From contig JAFANO010000486.1 in the NCBI GenBank assembly GCA_019232645.1, positions 1 to 7,240 on the forward strand: a DNA stretch of 7,240 nucleotides. The letters are read 5' to 3'. The stretch comes from Planctomycetaceae bacterium (GTDB lineage Bacteria > Planctomycetota > Planctomycetia > Isosphaerales > Isosphaeraceae). Both the position numbers and the translations under genes were made by a program. Shown piece by piece: positions 6,108-7,240 of the stretch. Positions within the stretch are counted from its first letter, which is position 1, and each line of letters opens with the position of its first letter. Under the pieces are notes generated by a model. It saw nothing but the letters and a program-made list of their open reading frames with translations. It had not been told where the DNA came from and searched no databases.

Positions 6108-7240
6108 ATGAACCGCACCGGACTCCTGCCCAGATGGCTGAGCGACGCAATCCGTCGCCAGCAGAGGCCGCGCCGAGAACGGGCACGCCGCCGGACCACG
6201 GCCCTGGTCCTGGAGCCGATCGAGGATCGGATCGCCCCCGCAACCTTCGCCGTCAGCAATGTCGCCGGGTTGATCAATGCCATCAAGACGGCTAATACCA
6301 ACCAGGAGAACAATACGATCCAACTGGCCGCGACGGGTAGCTATGTGCTGAGCGCCGTCGATAACACTGCGAACGGCCCCAATGGCCTGCCCGTCATCGC
6401 CACCAGCGGCCACACGCTGAGCATCGAAGGCAACGGGGCCACCCTCCAGCGGAGCACGAATTCCGGCACACCATTGTTCCGGGTGCTGGACATCGCGGCG
6501 GGTTCGACGGTGGAACTGGACGACCTGACGATCGCCGACGGCGTGGAGCAGGGCAGCGGGGCCTCGGCGCGGGGCGGGGGCATCTATAGCCTGGGCACCC
6601 TGACGCTCAGCGCTGTGATCGTCGAGGATAACCTGGCGCGGGGCAGCGATGGGACGGCCGGAAGTGGCGGCAACGGTCAGGACGCGCAAGGGGGTGGCAT
6701 CTACAGCGGGGGCGGCGTGCTGACGCTGACCAACCACACGCAGGTGGTACATAACCAGGCCCTCGGCGGCAACGGCGGCACCGGCAGCACCGGCGGCGCG
6801 GGCGGCAGCGGCGGCGCGGGCGGCAATGGCCAAGGCGGGGGCCTGTTTGTCGTCGGCAGCACGCTCACCCTGACCGCCGGCACCCGCGTCTCGGACAACA
6901 CCGCGAGCGGCGGCGCCGGCGGCACCGGCGGCGCTGGCGGCCCCGGCGGCTTCGCCGGCTTGGGCGACAGCAGCGGCGGCGCCGGCGGCAGTGGCGGCAG
7001 CGGCGGCGCCGGCGGCAGCGGCCAAGGCGGGGGCTTGTACACCAGCAATGATGCGGTCACCCTCACCGATACCACCTTCGACGCCAACACCGCCAGCGGC
7101 GGCAGCGGCGGCAGCGGCGGCAGCGGCGGCAATGGCGGGGGTCTCCCCTCTAACGACGGCATTGTCTCCGGCACCCTCGGCAATGGCGGCGCCGGCGGCA
7201 ACGGTGGCGCTGGCGGCAGCGGTCAAGGGGGGGGCCTGTT
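6108..7240 (+). CDS. Secreted-type right-handed beta-helix protein with Gly-Gly-X (PGRS-like) tracts, 3' partial
   Basis: This frame runs from ATG 6108 to the window edge without a stop (377 codons seen). AAAGGG (6095-6100) lies seven bases upstream. Residues 1-30 are strongly arginine-rich and lack a hydrophobic signal core. They are followed by ALVLEPIEDRIAPATF (32-47), which resembles the N-terminal LE-LE-R motif shared by planctomycete extracellular proteins (the Pfam family named planctomycete extracellular domain). Residues 48-150 resemble the capping region of polymorphic-outer-membrane-like beta-helix proteins: NTIQLAATGSYVLSAVDN and NGLPVI near 69-97. From residue 155 on, repeat units begin with (Q/R)GGG(L/I)(Y/F), continue with a strand pair of TLTLT...DNTA type, and end in Gly-Gly-Ala/Ser/Asn/Thr tracts. 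The likely role is structural or adhesive at the cell surface or outside the cell. The tracts recall mycobacterial PE_PGRS proteins but there is no PE domain, so this is convergence in composition. Most glycines use GGC. Sure of the architecture, unsure of the function. Confidence 0.85.
   Translation, partial: MNRTGLLPRWLSDAIRRQQRPRRERARRRTTALVLEPIEDRIAPATFAVSNVAGLINAIKTANTNQENNTIQLAATGSYVLSAVDNTANGPNGLPVIATSGHTLSIEGNGATLQRSTNSGTPLFRVLDIAAGSTVELDDLTIADGVEQGSGASARGGGIYSLGTLTLSAVIVEDNLARGSDGTAGSGGNGQDAQGGGIYSGGGVLTLTNHTQVVHNQALGGNGGTGSTGGAGGSGGAGGNGQGGGLFVVGSTLTLTAGTRVSDNTASGGAGGTGGAGGPGGFAGLGDSSGGAGGSGGSGGAGGSGQGGGLYTSNDAVTLTDTTFDANTASGGSGGSGGSGGNGGGLPSNDGIVSGTLGNGGAGGNGGAGGSGQGGGL
6570..7240 (+). 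repeat. Tandem beta-helix repeats, four units and the start of a fifth, of increasing length
   Basis: Units start at protein residues 155, 194, 242, 306 and 373 (bases 6570, 6687, 6831, 7023, 7224), giving lengths of 39, 48, 64 and 67 residues. Each opens with a GGG(L/I) turn (encoded around CAAGG-GGGGGC in four of five), then one strand pair, then a Gly-Gly-X tract that accounts for the growth in length. At DNA level the tracts are runs of GGCGGC plus a variable codon, a nine-base periodicity prone to slippage. The repeat array continues past the window edge. Confidence 0.85.

Noticed and set aside
6701..7201. Minus-strand open frame encoding a Pro-rich collagen-like sequence
   Set aside because: The proline runs are the antisense of Gly-Gly-X codons; no start signal or domain supports it.
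6021..7226. Long minus-strand open frame giving an Ala/Gly-rich protein opposite the beta-helix gene
   Set aside because: Its Ala runs are the complement of the GGC glycine codons. The + strand frame has a ribosome site, a recognisable N-terminal motif and beta-helix repeats.
6780..7240. CRISPR-like or satellite array suggested by the dense short repeats
   Set aside because: The periodicity is a multiple of three, matches Gly-Gly-X codons in a continuous frame, and has no constant repeat with unique spacers.

Overview
The window is very GC-rich, with third codon positions that are mostly G or C. It carries two hallmarks of Planctomycetes: a secreted-type protein with an arginine-rich N-terminus ending in an LEPIEDR-IAPA motif, and a promoter form TTGAC(T)-N16-TAGAGT. 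My best guess is an Isosphaera/Singulisphaera-type planctomycete. That is an inference from style, not a database match.

Layout, all real genes on the + strand. (1) Positions 3-1427: the 3' part of a membrane protein with a cytoplasmic CX5R protein-tyrosine/dual-specificity phosphatase-like domain; its 5' end lies outside the window. (2) Positions 1424-2710: a PLP-dependent class I/II aminotransferase. It overlaps gene 1 by an ATGA junction and probably has its own promoter inside the end of gene 1. A strong GC hairpin follows its stop. (3) Positions 2789-4000 and 4068-5225: two consecutive YjgP/YjgQ-family permeases, read as LptF and LptG. These are the inner-membrane subunits that pull lipopolysaccharide out of the membrane with the ATPase LptB, and they support a Gram-negative-type envelope. 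(4) Positions 5226-6107: about 880 bases with no convincing intact gene. The minus strand holds three short coding-like stretches in three different frames, which looks like a decayed gene. The right part is AT-richer and should hold the promoter and leader of the next gene. (5) Positions 6108 to the right edge: the 5' part of a right-handed beta-helix protein. Each coil turn is filled with Gly-Gly-X tracts like those of mycobacterial PE_PGRS proteins, and the repeat units grow longer along the protein.

Functionally, only lptF-lptG form a clear working pair. The phosphatase, aminotransferase and beta-helix protein do not form an evident pathway with them. I found no tRNA, rRNA, CRISPR array, insertion sequence, integrase or defence-system gene. 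The least ordinary items are the Gly-Gly-X beta-helix protein, the altered phosphatase P-loop (Cys where Gly is usual), and the possible minus-strand relic at 5400-5837.
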